Shown here: one piece after another, positions 32,380-41,351 of the stretch | Numbering within the stretch: the first letter of the stretch is position 1 | Layout: every line of letters begins with the position of its first letter | Assembly: GCF_001426645.1 (NCBI RefSeq) | Contig: NZ_LMEX01000001.1 | Location: 1,192,755-1,256,754 of the forward strand | Direction of reading: 5' to 3' | Origin: Rhodanobacter sp. Root480 | GTDB taxonomy: Bacteria > Pseudomonadota > Gammaproteobacteria > Xanthomonadales > Rhodanobacteraceae | Length of the DNA: 64,000 bases | Notes under the pieces: generated by a model | Told to the model about the DNA's origin: nothing | The model's database searches: none | Seen by the model: the letters and a program-made list of their open reading frames with translations, nothing else | Made by a program: the position numbers and the translations under genes

Positions 32380-33033
32380 ATGAAATCGCTCCATGCCACC
32401 CTGTTCGCGCTCTTCACACTCGTCGCCATCCCGCTTGCGTCGGCTGCGAATAGTGTCGCCGCAGCCACGCCGCCGACACGCACCGTATTGCTGGTTGGCG
32501 ACAGCCTGAGTTCCGCGCATCGCATCCCCGCCGAGGCGGGCTGGGTCAATCTGCTGCAGCAACGCGTCAGCGCCGCCAGCACCACGGCGCCGAAGATCAT
32601 CAACGCCAGCCGCGGCGGCAAGACACTGACCGATGCCCTGAAGGAACTCCCCGGGTTGATCGCCGCCCACCACCCGCGGCTGGTCATCCTGGAGCTTGGT
32701 GCCAACGACGCCATCCTCGGTGCAAGCCGGCAGCAACTGGAAACCGACATGACACGCCTGATCGACATGGCGCAGGCGTCGGGGGCAAAGGTTGCCGTGC
32801 TGGGCTTCCGGATTCCGCCCAAGCTGGACAAGGACCATTGCGCGGACATGCTGGCCGGCGTCTATCAGCGGATACAGCACGACAAGCAGATCGTGCTGCT
32901 GCCCTCGTTGATGGCCGGCATTTCCGACCAGCCCGCCCTGCTGCTGGACGACGGCGTGCATCCCGGCGTCGACGCGCAGAAACTGCTGCTCGACAACACA
33001 TGGGCCACGCTGCGCCCGTTGCTGCTCAACTGA
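32380..33033 (+). CDS. tesA: Arylesterase / lysophospholipase, SGNH-hydrolase family (TesA-like)
   Basis: A signal peptide (MKSLHATLFALFTLVAIPLASA) targets the periplasm. The SGNH blocks are present: GDSLS (nucleophile Ser), the block III segment LGANDA, and the catalytic DGVHPG near the C-terminus. The 217 residues match TesA-type thioesterase I/arylesterase. The ATG at 32380 follows AAGGAT. It precedes a lipoprotein gene by 33 bp. Confidence 0.88.
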   Translation: MKSLHATLFALFTLVAIPLASAANSVAAATPPTRTVLLVGDSLSSAHRIPAEAGWVNLLQQRVSAASTTAPKIINASRGGKTLTDALKELPGLIAAHHPRLVILELGANDAILGASRQQLETDMTRLIDMAQASGAKVAVLGFRIPPKLDKDHCADMLAGVYQRIQHDKQIVLLPSLMAGISDQPALLLDDGVHPGVDAQKLLLDNTWATLRPLLLN

Positions 33034-33066
33034 TCCCGTGATCGACTTCGACCAAGGAGCACATCC

Positions 33067-33768
33067 ATGAAACCGTTCTCTTACCGCGCCCTCGCACTGG
33101 TTCTGCTGCTGCCGCTGGCCGCATGCAGTCAGGCCCCTGATTCCCAGCCCGCGTCGACCGGGCAAACAACACCAGCGAGCAAGAACGGTGAAACTGCGCC
33201 GCGCTCGTTGCTCGCCAGAGGGATCGACAAGGCCATGCAGGAAGCCAAGAAGGATCTGGTCACCAAGAACATCGAACTGGACCATGTCCACTTCGGCAAC
33301 GACAACAGCAACGACGACAACGACAAGCGACCAAAAGCCGAGATCACCCCGCAGGGCGATCTGCTGATCGCCGGCAAGAAGGTCGACGCCACACCGGCAC
33401 AGCGCGCCTTGCTGCTGGACTACCGCCAGCAGATCGTGGGCATCGCCTCCGCCGGCATGGACATCGGTACGCAGGGCGCGGACCTGGGCATGCAGGCCGC
33501 CAAGACCGCGATGATGGGCGCCTTCAGCGGCAAGAGCGACAAGCAGATCGAGGCCGCCATCAAGCCGCAGACCGACAAGATCGAGGCCGCCGCCCGCCAG
33601 CTTTGCCAGCAGCGCATGCCGGCCCTGCTGGCCAGCCAGCAGAAACTGGCCGCCGCCATGCCGCAGTTCCAGCCTTACGCCACGATGGAACAGAAGGACA
33701 TCGACGACTGCGCCAAGGACATGACCGACGAGGATGGCAAGCACGGCTTTGCCGTGTTCTCCGACTGA
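33067..33768 (+). CDS. DUF2884 (YggN-like) lipoprotein
   Basis: The signal peptide ends in a lipobox LAAC at about residue 21, so this is a predicted lipoprotein of 233 residues. The central ITPQGDLLIAGKKVDATPAQRALLLDYRQQI segment matches the DUF2884/YggN pattern, followed by helices rich in Ala, Gln and Lys. The function is unknown. A shorter relative sits at 34864-35388 on the other side of an aspartyl protease gene. Confidence 0.75.
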   Translation: MKPFSYRALALVLLLPLAACSQAPDSQPASTGQTTPASKNGETAPRSLLARGIDKAMQEAKKDLVTKNIELDHVHFGNDNSNDDNDKRPKAEITPQGDLLIAGKKVDATPAQRALLLDYRQQIVGIASAGMDIGTQGADLGMQAAKTAMMGAFSGKSDKQIEAAIKPQTDKIEAAARQLCQQRMPALLASQQKLAAAMPQFQPYATMEQKDIDDCAKDMTDEDGKHGFAVFSD

Positions 33769-33868
33769 CGAGCAACACGACACCCTCATCGGAATCCATG
33801 ATTTCGGAACAAGGTGATCCAGCCTGCGCAAGCACACTACGACGTAGCCAACTTGGTGGCGCGGCTGG

Positions 33869-33905
33869 CCCGACAATTCATTCAAAGGCGGATGGCTGCT
33901 CCGCC
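33869..33905 (+). repeat. attC-like relic
   Basis: The stretch contains ACAATTCATTCAA, which matches the left arm of integron attC sites, followed by a GGCGGA/TCCGCC stem. The usual right arm (TTAACTCAAGCGTTAG) is absent. It lies between a DUF2884 lipoprotein and the aspartyl protease gene. I read it as half of a decayed cassette site; chance similarity cannot be excluded. Confidence 0.4.
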
Positions 33906-33947
33906 GGTCACCCCATGTGCTGGAGGTGGCAACCGGAGGTAACGTCA

Positions 33948-34841
33948 ATGTCGCGTCGTGGATTGTTTCTATCGATTCTTGCCGTACCGGGCCTTGCCAT
34001 GGCCCAGCAGACACTTCCCTTCCACCTTCACGACAACCTGGTCAGCGTCCAGGCGACGATCAACGGGAAGACTGTCAGTGCGGTCCTGGACAGCGGTTCC
34101 GGGGCCATGATCGTCAGTAAATCGCTCGCCACCGAGCTCGGGCTGCAACTGGGGCATTCACCGCTGCAGGCGTCCGGTGGGGGCACAGGTAACCAAAGCC
34201 TTTTTCCCGTGAAGCTGAAGAGCGTCGAATTCGGTTCGCTGGCCCTGCACGACGTACCGGGCTACGCCATCGACCTCGGCTCAATATCGTCTTCATCGGG
34301 CCTCGAGGTCGACGCCCTTCTGGGATACCCGTTTTTCGAAAATCACGTCGTTCGCGTGAATTACGCTGAGTCAACCGTATCCATCTACCCCGAAAACGAT
34401 CCCCCGGGCTGCCCCAACCCGATTTCCTTCGAGCTCATACACAACGTCCCTGTTGTGACCGCGACGGTCAAGAGCCAGGCGACGTCAGCACCAGAGACTG
34501 TGCATCTCGTCATCGATCTGGGAAGCCGGAATCACAACTACCTTGGAACCGCTTTCCTGCAATCCGACGCCGGCAAGGCGCTTTACACCAATGGCCACAA
34601 GCAAGCGGTCGGCGAAGGCACGGGCGGACGCGCCATGGGTGTGGTTTCTGAATTCGCAGAGCTGAGTGTCGGCACACAGCACTTTCACAACGTCAAATTT
34701 GCCCTGACCGAACAAGTAAAAGCCTTCAACCTGGAACAGGTGGATGGGTCCCTGGGAGTCCCTTTGTGGGCGGGTGGGATAATCACGTTCAATTATCCCA
34801 AACAGCAGATCTGCATCCAGGCACCGCGCAAGTCATCGTGA
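33948..34841 (+). CDS. Retropepsin-like aspartyl protease family protein, exported
   Basis: A signal peptide (LFLSILAVPGLAMA) precedes two aspartyl-protease-like repeats. The first has the D-S-G-S-G motif near residue 46 (SAVLDSGSGAMIVS) with the flap-like ALLGYPFFENHVV region. The second has IDLGSRNHN near residue 188, where the usual Thr/Ser-Gly is altered, so catalysis may rest on the first. The ATG at 33948 follows GGAGGT, giving 297 residues. Composition is less GC-rich than its neighbours, and an attC-like relic precedes it. Confidence 0.75.
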   Translation: MSRRGLFLSILAVPGLAMAQQTLPFHLHDNLVSVQATINGKTVSAVLDSGSGAMIVSKSLATELGLQLGHSPLQASGGGTGNQSLFPVKLKSVEFGSLALHDVPGYAIDLGSISSSSGLEVDALLGYPFFENHVVRVNYAESTVSIYPENDPPGCPNPISFELIHNVPVVTATVKSQATSAPETVHLVIDLGSRNHNYLGTAFLQSDAGKALYTNGHKQAVGEGTGGRAMGVVSEFAELSVGTQHFHNVKFALTEQVKAFNLEQVDGSLGVPLWAGGIITFNYPKQQICIQAPRKSS

Positions 34842-34863
34842 GCATTCGCTCAGGGAGCCACCC

Positions 34864-35388
34864 ATGAAAACAACCATCCACCTGCTTCTTGCCGCCACGA
34901 TGGCGGCCTCACTCACTGCCTGCCACGCGCCCCAGACCGCCATCGCCACGGGAAACGGCGCTATCTTGCTGTACGGGGACACGATTACCCTGCGCGTCAT
35001 CGATACGCCGAAAGCCACGATCAGTGCCGATGGTGCGTTCGCGATCGACGGCAAGACGGTGACGGTCACGCCTGCCGAACGCAGCCTGCTGGTCAACTAC
35101 AACCGCAACGTGCGGAACGTGCACGAAACCGGCCTTGCCATGGGCAAGACCGGTTTCAAGATGACGACCAAGGCAATCGAGAACAAACTCTCAGCCACAC
35201 CGGATCTGGCGGACAAGGCCGCCGAGGCCAGCAACCTGAAGACATTGAGCTTGGGCATCTGCAAAGCAGAGGTCGCGATCAAGGTCGCGCAGGACCAGCT
35301 TGCCGCACAAATGGCGGCCTTCAAGCCCTACGCCGCCATCATCAGCACTTCCGATGTGAAGAGCTGCGACAACGGCACCAAGGATTGA
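34864..35388 (+). CDS. Small lipoprotein related to DUF2884
   Basis: This is a 174-residue predicted lipoprotein with the lipobox LTAC near residue 20. The segment ISADGAFAIDGKTVTVTPAERSLLVNYNRNV parallels the TPAQRALLLDYRQQI region of the lipoprotein at 33067-33768, and both end in helices with two cysteines. The pair looks like diverged paralogues flanking the protease gene. Function is unknown. Confidence 0.65.
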   Translation: MKTTIHLLLAATMAASLTACHAPQTAIATGNGAILLYGDTITLRVIDTPKATISADGAFAIDGKTVTVTPAERSLLVNYNRNVRNVHETGLAMGKTGFKMTTKAIENKLSATPDLADKAAEASNLKTLSLGICKAEVAIKVAQDQLAAQMAAFKPYAAIISTSDVKSCDNGTKD

Positions 35389-35418
35389 TGCACCCGCCTT
35401 GGCCACACGCTGGATGGC

Positions 35419-36801
35419 TCATCCCTCGTGGATACCACCACGGGTCAGCGTCATCGGATCGAGCAATTTCTTCAACTCGTCCTTCGACAAACCGGTGGTT
35501 TCCAGCGCCACGTCCATGATCGGGCGATGCTGCTTGTACGCCTGCTTGGCGGTGGCGGCGCCCTTTTCATAACCGATCACCGGATTCAGCGCGGTGACCA
35601 GGATCGGGTTCATCGCCAGCGCCTGGTTCACCCGCGCCTTGTTGACCTTGAAGCCGGCGATGGATTTGTCCGCCAGCAGCACGCTGACATTGGCCAGGAT
35701 GCCGATCGACTGCAGCAGGTTGTGCGCGATCAGCGGCAGCATCACGTTGAGCTGGAAGTTGCCGGACTGGCCGGCGATGGTGATGGACGCATCGTTGCCG
35801 ATCACCTGTGCGGCGACCATCGCCACCGCCTCGGGAATCACCGGGTTGACCTTGCCCGGCATGATCGACGAACCGGGCTGCAGCGCCGGCAGCTCGATCT
35901 CGCCCAGCCCCGCCAGCGGGCCGGAATTCATCCAGCGCAGGTCGTTGGCGATCTTCATCAAGCCCACCGCCAGCGTCTTCAACTGGCCGGACAGTTCCAC
36001 CGCGGCATCCTGCGCCGCCATGCCCTCGAAATAGTTCTCCGCCGACTCGAACTTCACCCCGGTCAGCTTCTTCAACTGCTGCGCGATCGCCGGGCCGAAT
36101 TTTGGATCGGCATTGATACCGGTGCCCACCGCCGTGCCGCCCTGCGGCAACCGGCGCATGCGCTTCAACGCATCCTCGATGCGCTCGATCGCACTGGCGA
36201 TCTGCGCCGACCAGCCCGACAGCTCCTGGCCGAAGGTGATCGGCATCGCGTCCATCAGGTGGGTACGGCCGGTCTTGGGCGTGTTCTTCAATTCGCGGGC
36301 GCGCTTGTCGATCACCTTCTTCAGATGCTTCAGCGCGGGCAGCAACTGCTCGCTGGTGGTGAGCGCAGCGCTGACGTGGATCGTGGTGGGGATCACGTCG
36401 TTCGAGCTCTGCCCGTAATTGACGTGGTCGTTCGGATGCACCTTGGCACCGGCCGCCACCGCCAGATGCGCGATCACCTCGTTCGCATTCATGTTGGTGC
36501 TGGTGCCCGAGCCGGTCTGGAAGATGTCGATCGGGAACTGTGCGTCGTACTGCCCGTCCGCCACCGCCAGCGCCGCCTTGCGGATCGCCGCGGCCTGCCC
36601 CTTTTTCAGATGACCCAGCGACAGGTTCACGTCGGCCGCGGCGGCCTTGATCAGGCCCAGCGCGCGGATGAACTGGCGGGGCAGATGCAGGCCGGAAATC
36701 GGGAAATTGTCGATCGCGCGCTGGGTCTGCGCGCCGTACAGCGCGTCGGCGGGCACCTGCAGTTCGCCCATGCTGTCGTGCTCGATGCGGAAGTTGCTCA
36801 T
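35419..36801 (-). CDS. fumC: Fumarate hydratase class II
   Basis: FumC hydrates fumarate to malate without an iron-sulfur cluster. The superfamily signature GSSIMPGKVNP is near residue 310, the active-site TGRTHLMDAMPITFGQE near 180 and SGSGTSTNMNANEV near 95. The ATG at 36801 follows AAGGATC and gives 460 residues, the normal length. It is divergent from purB, another member of the fumarase/aspartase superfamily, with 157 bp between them. Confidence 0.96.
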   Translation of the reverse strand: MSNFRIEHDSMGELQVPADALYGAQTQRAIDNFPISGLHLPRQFIRALGLIKAAAADVNLSLGHLKKGQAAAIRKAALAVADGQYDAQFPIDIFQTGSGTSTNMNANEVIAHLAVAAGAKVHPNDHVNYGQSSNDVIPTTIHVSAALTTSEQLLPALKHLKKVIDKRARELKNTPKTGRTHLMDAMPITFGQELSGWSAQIASAIERIEDALKRMRRLPQGGTAVGTGINADPKFGPAIAQQLKKLTGVKFESAENYFEGMAAQDAAVELSGQLKTLAVGLMKIANDLRWMNSGPLAGLGEIELPALQPGSSIMPGKVNPVIPEAVAMVAAQVIGNDASITIAGQSGNFQLNVMLPLIAHNLLQSIGILANVSVLLADKSIAGFKVNKARVNQALAMNPILVTALNPVIGYEKGAATAKQAYKQHRPIMDVALETTGLSKDELKKLLDPMTLTRGGIHEG

Positions 36802-36895
36802 TGGGGAGATCCTTTTATTTCTCGGTCGCAACCATTCATGCCGAACGGGGCGCTGAAAGCGCCGCGCCCGGGGGAAACGGGACAAAACACTATAG

Positions 36896-38326
<1,431 letters not shown>

Positions 38327-38469
38327 CAGCGCAGCTGGGGTTGCGGGGCAATAGACGCCAAAGAGGTGTTTCAATGGCCCCGCCACCGCGCTGTGAAACG
38401 ATGAGGCGCGAGCTCCTGCAAACATGGCAGGATCAGGCTGCGGGGTTAGCGTTTTGAAATCTACTTTGC

Positions 38470-38476
38470 GTTAGCT
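38470..38476 (+). other. Possible left cassette boundary (GTTAGCT)
   Basis: GCGTTAGCT just before the first cassette gene resembles an attC/attI recombination box. A second GTTAGCG is at 38447. No complete attC palindrome lies upstream, so this may be the original insertion point (attI-like or secondary site) behind purB. Confidence 0.4.
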
Positions 38477-38485
38477 GCCATATCG

Positions 38486-39148
38486 ATGACTCGCATATTC
38501 ATTGAAGACGATTACGATAGCTTCGCCGACTTCCATGACAAGGGTTGGTTGATCGAGCAATTCGATCTAGCGAAAGGCTCACACATCGAGAAGCAAGTAT
38601 CATCTTTTGGCTATGCTTGGTGGGGGCATGCCAGAGCGTTCATCCTCCCTTGGCTTTTCATTGGTTCAATTCACGACCTGATCCAACAGAACCCTCTTTC
38701 CAAAAATTCGACCAAACAAGCGATATGGGATGAATATTTGAAGATCAACGGGTTTAAGGCGGCACTTTGGAAGGTTGCGGAGAGTTCTTATTGCGGCCTC
38801 TACTACGCATATGAACTTCTGCTTGTTGGTGTCGTGAACGCTCTTCTTGAAGAGCCAGCAAGTGTTGCTCATCGGGGCTTCAACGTTGCCGTCACTTCTC
38901 ATTTCGGGCAGAAACTTAGCACCCGGCTCTGGAACGACCCACATATATCGACAGCACGAGAAATCAGGAACTGCTTAGTTCATAACGGTGGCGCGGCAAG
39001 CGGGAAGCTTCTGAAGATGCAAAACTTGCCCATGATCGATCAAGGTCAAATAATGATTTCCGCGAGCGACGCGCGCGCCCTCTATTCCATGCTGAGAGTC
39101 CGGGTTCAACTTATGATCAAGTATGAAACGTCGGTGCCGGGCGGCTAA
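38486..39148 (+). CDS. HEPN-like protein, first cassette gene
   Basis: I do not recognise a named family for this 220-residue helical protein. The segment STAREIRNCLVHNGG contains R-x4-H (RNCLVH), the active-site signature of HEPN ribonuclease-like domains, at about residue 163. Upstream helices (AYELLLVGVVNALLEEP) fit a HEPN bundle. Codon use is far less GC-rich than in the core genes. It is followed directly by an attC site. A toxin, defence or nucleic-acid role is inference. Confidence 0.55.
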   Translation: MTRIFIEDDYDSFADFHDKGWLIEQFDLAKGSHIEKQVSSFGYAWWGHARAFILPWLFIGSIHDLIQQNPLSKNSTKQAIWDEYLKINGFKAALWKVAESSYCGLYYAYELLLVGVVNALLEEPASVAHRGFNVAVTSHFGQKLSTRLWNDPHISTAREIRNCLVHNGGAASGKLLKMQNLPMIDQGQIMISASDARALYSMLRVRVQLMIKYETSVPGG

Positions 39149-39199
39149 CAGTTCATTCAAGGCGGACGGCTTCGCCGCCGCTTAACTCAAGCGTTGGTC
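39143..39199 (+). repeat. attC site 1
   Basis: The site starts with GGCTAAC and ends with GTTGGTC, 57 bp in all. Inside are the typical TTCATTCAAG left arm, a GGCGGACGGC-TTC-GCCGCCG stem and TTAACTCAAGC right arm. AAC and GTT, the invariant core bases, are intact. It overlaps the end of the HEPN-like gene. Confidence 0.82.
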
Positions 39200-39202
39200 C
39201 TT

Positions 39203-39649
39203 ATGAAGAATGCTCCACCCGGATACGAGTGTCCTTTCTGCGGCATTGCTGAGACGCTTCCATCGCCTGCTCCAGAATCAGCCGTTGTCTTGGTGGATGC
39301 CAACGTGTTCGCCTTGGTACCTACTCACCACTACGCTGGAATAAAAGGCAACTGCTTAGTGGTACCTCGGAGCCACTATGAGAACGTGTTGGACATCCCG
39401 GACAACCTCGGCAGCGACTTCTTTCGTGCCACGCGGCACCTAGCGCGCGCTATGCGGAATACCTTCGGGTGTGAAGGAATCTCCACCCGCCAACACAACG
39501 GGCCAGCCGGCAATCAAGATGTGTGGCACTACCATCTTCATGTGTTTCCTCGCTACTCAAATGACGGGCTGTATGGGGGACAGAAAATGCCCTACACGAC
39601 CGAGGAGCGAATTGAGTTGGCAGCAAGTCTCCGAGCTGCTTTGCAGTAG
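39203..39649 (+). CDS. HIT-family hydrolase, cassette copy 1
   Basis: The histidine triad HYHLHVF is near residue 111, and a zinc-type CPFC pair is near residue 10. The protein has 148 residues. HIT proteins hydrolyse nucleotide-phosphate bonds (for example Ap4A or AMP-lysine types); the substrate is unknown. The ATG at 39203 lies four bases after the cassette boundary. The second copy at 40229 differs at about a dozen residues. Confidence 0.88.
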   Translation: MKNAPPGYECPFCGIAETLPSPAPESAVVLVDANVFALVPTHHYAGIKGNCLVVPRSHYENVLDIPDNLGSDFFRATRHLARAMRNTFGCEGISTRQHNGPAGNQDVWHYHLHVFPRYSNDGLYGGQKMPYTTEERIELAASLRAALQ

Positions 39650-39693
39650 GTGTACTTTGCTTGCTAGTAGAGCTACCTAGATGCACCATGCAG

Positions 39694-39730
39694 GCCGAAC
39701 CAGTCATCCAAGCGGACTCCAGCGTTAGAC
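39694..39730 (+). repeat. attC site 2, shortened to 37 bp
   Basis: It begins GCCGAAC and ends GTTAGAC. The left arm CAGTCATCCAAGCGGAC is present, but the matching right stem is missing, so it is 20 bp shorter than the other sites. The 57-bp length of the three others suggests a 20-bp deletion. It probably no longer folds into a functional site. Confidence 0.65.
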
Positions 39731-39750
39731 CACAAGGCAGTTTCCACCAT

Positions 39751-40173
39751 ATGCAGCAATCAATCGCTCACATCGCGCTCGTGGTCCGTGACTACGACGA
39801 GGCGCTCGATTTCTACGTTGGCAAGCTTGGCTTTCGCGTCGTCGAAGACACGTTCCAACCGGAGCAGAACAAACGCTGGGTAGTTGTCTCGCCGCCGGGC
39901 TCATCTGGCGCGTCGTTGCTTCTGGCACGAGCATCCGCACCGGGCCAAGAGGCGTTTATCGGCAATCAAGCTGGTGGTCGCGTCTTTCTCTTTCTGCAAA
40001 CTGATGATTTCCGCCGCGACTACGACCGGATGGTTTCTGCAGGCGTCACGTTCGTGCGGCCTCCTAGCGAGGCACCCTACGGCACCGTCGCAGTGTTCGA
40101 GGACCTTTATGGCAACCGCTTGGATCTGTTGCAATACAACGCCAGCACACCATATGCGTCGGCAGCGGTCTAA
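39751..40173 (+). CDS. VOC superfamily (glyoxalase/bleomycin-resistance fold) protein
   Basis: This 140-residue protein has the single VOC module: HIALVVRDYDEALDFYVGKLGF at residues 7-28 and the C-terminal PYGTVAVFEDLYGNRLDLLQY. Potential metal ligands are the first His and the Glu in VFEDLYGN. Members include glyoxalase I, extradiol dioxygenases and antibiotic-binding proteins; the substrate cannot be told. The ATG at 39751 is 27 bp after the cassette boundary. Confidence 0.87.
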   Translation: MQQSIAHIALVVRDYDEALDFYVGKLGFRVVEDTFQPEQNKRWVVVSPPGSSGASLLLARASAPGQEAFIGNQAGGRVFLFLQTDDFRRDYDRMVSAGVTFVRPPSEAPYGTVAVFEDLYGNRLDLLQYNASTPYASAAV

Positions 40174-40224
40174 TATCTCATCCGAGGTGGGCGACGACGT
40201 CGCCATTCAATTCCAGCGCTAGGC
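40168..40224 (+). repeat. attC site 3, core boxes mutated
   Basis: It is 57 bp long like the intact sites but reads GTCTAAT and GCTAGGC at its ends, so both invariant cores (AAC and GTT) carry one substitution. The inner stem GGCGACGACGTCGCC is intact. It overlaps the VOC stop codon. Recombination here should be impaired. Confidence 0.65.
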
Positions 40225-40228
40225 TTTT

Positions 40229-40675
40229 ATGAAGAATGCTCCGCCCGGATACGAGTGCCCGTTCTGCGGTATTGCTCAGACACTTCCATCGCCTGCTTCA
40301 GAATCAGCCGTGGTCTTGGTGGATGCCAACGTATTCGCTTTAGTTCCAACTCACCACTACGCTGGAATAAAAGGCAATTGTTTGGTGGTACCTCGGAGCC
40401 ACTGTGAGAACGTGCTGGACATTCCGGACAACCTTGGTAGCGACTTCTTTCGTGCCACGCGTCGCTTAGCGCACGCTATGCGGAATGCCTTCGGGTGCGA
40501 AGGAATCTCCACTCGCCAACACAACGGGCCAGCCGGCAATCAAGATGTGTGGCACTACCATCTTCATGTATTTCCTCGCTACTCAAATGACGGGCTGTAT
40601 GCGGGGAAGAAAGTACCCTACACCACCGAGGAGCGAATTGAGTTGGCAACCAGCCTCCATGCTGCTTTGCGGTAG
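40229..40675 (+). CDS. HIT-family hydrolase, cassette copy 2
   Basis: Same length (148) and same motifs as the gene at 39203: CPFC near residue 10 and HYHLHVF near 111. About 12 residues differ, including Tyr to Cys near residue 59. Similarity continues about 50 bp past the stop codon up to the attC box, so a whole cassette was duplicated, not just the reading frame. Confidence 0.88.
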   Translation: MKNAPPGYECPFCGIAQTLPSPASESAVVLVDANVFALVPTHHYAGIKGNCLVVPRSHCENVLDIPDNLGSDFFRATRRLAHAMRNAFGCEGISTRQHNGPAGNQDVWHYHLHVFPRYSNDGLYAGKKVPYTTEERIELATSLHAALR

Positions 40676-40720
40676 CGTGCACTTTGCTTGCGGGTCGGGC
40701 TGGCTGGACGCACCATGCGG

Positions 40721-40777
40721 GCTCAACAATTCGTTCTAGGCAGACTGATACGCCGCCGCTTAACTCAAGCGTTAGGC
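40721..40777 (+). repeat. attC site 4
   Basis: The ends GCTCAAC and GTTAGGC fit RYYYAAC and GTTRRRY exactly. The site is 57 bp with arms CAATTCGTTCTAG and CCGCTTAACTCAAGC. This is the best-preserved site and the right edge of the array. The 190 bp beyond hold no recognisable gene and a REP fragment. Confidence 0.85.
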
Positions 40778-40901
40778 CTTTGCTTGGTTGCTCTCTCGCA
40801 ATGTGCTTCAGCCGGGCTCTCGCCTGCGCTGAGCTCTCCCCCAATTGGCCGCCGCCTGCGCAGCGCTGCAGCAAGCCATCAGTTGCCATGCCTCTGGCCC
40901 A

Positions 40902-40947
40902 GAGCGGACTTCAGATCAATAGCATCGCGACTGAAGTCGCTCCCACA
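40902..40947. repeat. Degenerate REP element
   Basis: GAGCGGACTTCAG and TCGCGACTGAAGTCGCTCCCACA resemble the REP arms at 14203 and 25659, but the left arm is shortened. It lies between the last attC and vapC. Confidence 0.65.
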
Positions 40948-40973
40948 ACAAACTACGCTGCTCGCCCCACGAC

Positions 40974-41351
40974 TCAGCCGGACTTCGGGAAATACACCAC
41001 TCCCGGCAGGTTCTCGAAGTGCGCGTCGCAGGTCAGCAGATCGGCACCTTGTTCCTGCGCCGTCGCGTAGACGATGGCATCGGCGGTAGCCAGCTTGTAC
41101 TGGCGATGAAGCTCCGCCGCCAGCAAGGCGATGCGCGTGTCCAGCGGCACCACCACGCACTTCTGCGTAAAGGCAATGACCTGATCGGCGCGCTCCTCAC
41201 CCATTTCGCGCACCAGCCACTTGGAAAGTTCCAGCTGCACCATGGTCGGCACGACGCATTCTTCCTTGTCCGGAAACATCTTGCCGAGCTTCCTGCCAAG
41301 TGCGCCGCCGACCAGCCACTCGATCCAGGCCGACGTATCCACCACGCGCAT
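40974..41351 (-). CDS. vapC: VapC-type PIN-domain toxin
   Basis: This 125-residue PIN ribonuclease keeps the four acidic positions: VVDTSAW (Asp near 4), MVQLELSKW (Glu near 42), ATADAIVYATA (Asp near 92) and LLTCDAHFENL (Asp near 110). VapC toxins cut tRNA or rRNA. Its ATG overlaps the vapB stop by one base (TGATG), the standard antitoxin-first order. The start is ATG 41351. Confidence 0.92.
   Translation of the reverse strand: MRVVDTSAWIEWLVGGALGRKLGKMFPDKEECVVPTMVQLELSKWLVREMGEERADQVIAFTQKCVVVPLDTRIALLAAELHRQYKLATADAIVYATAQEQGADLLTCDAHFENLPGVVYFPKSG

Larger units (their letters stand above)
38470..40777 (+). mobile_element. Integron cassette array lacking an integrase (CALIN)
   Basis: Four genes in the same orientation (HEPN-like, HIT, VOC, HIT) are each followed by an attC-like site; three of the four sites are exactly 57 bp. 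Cassette lengths, counted from one GTT to the next, are about 723, 531, 494 and 553 bp. The genes are less GC-rich than the flanks and start just after the preceding recombination box, as cassettes do. No tyrosine recombinase of the IntI type is present anywhere in the window. Confidence 0.82.

Noticed and set aside
39203..40675. Ordinary operon of two HIT paralogues and a VOC gene
   Set aside because: The attC-like sequences between the genes, their equal 57-bp length and cassette-like spacing fit an integron array better.
40778..40973. Fifth cassette gene after the last attC
   Set aside because: An open frame runs through here, but its translation has no family pattern and part of it is a REP fragment.
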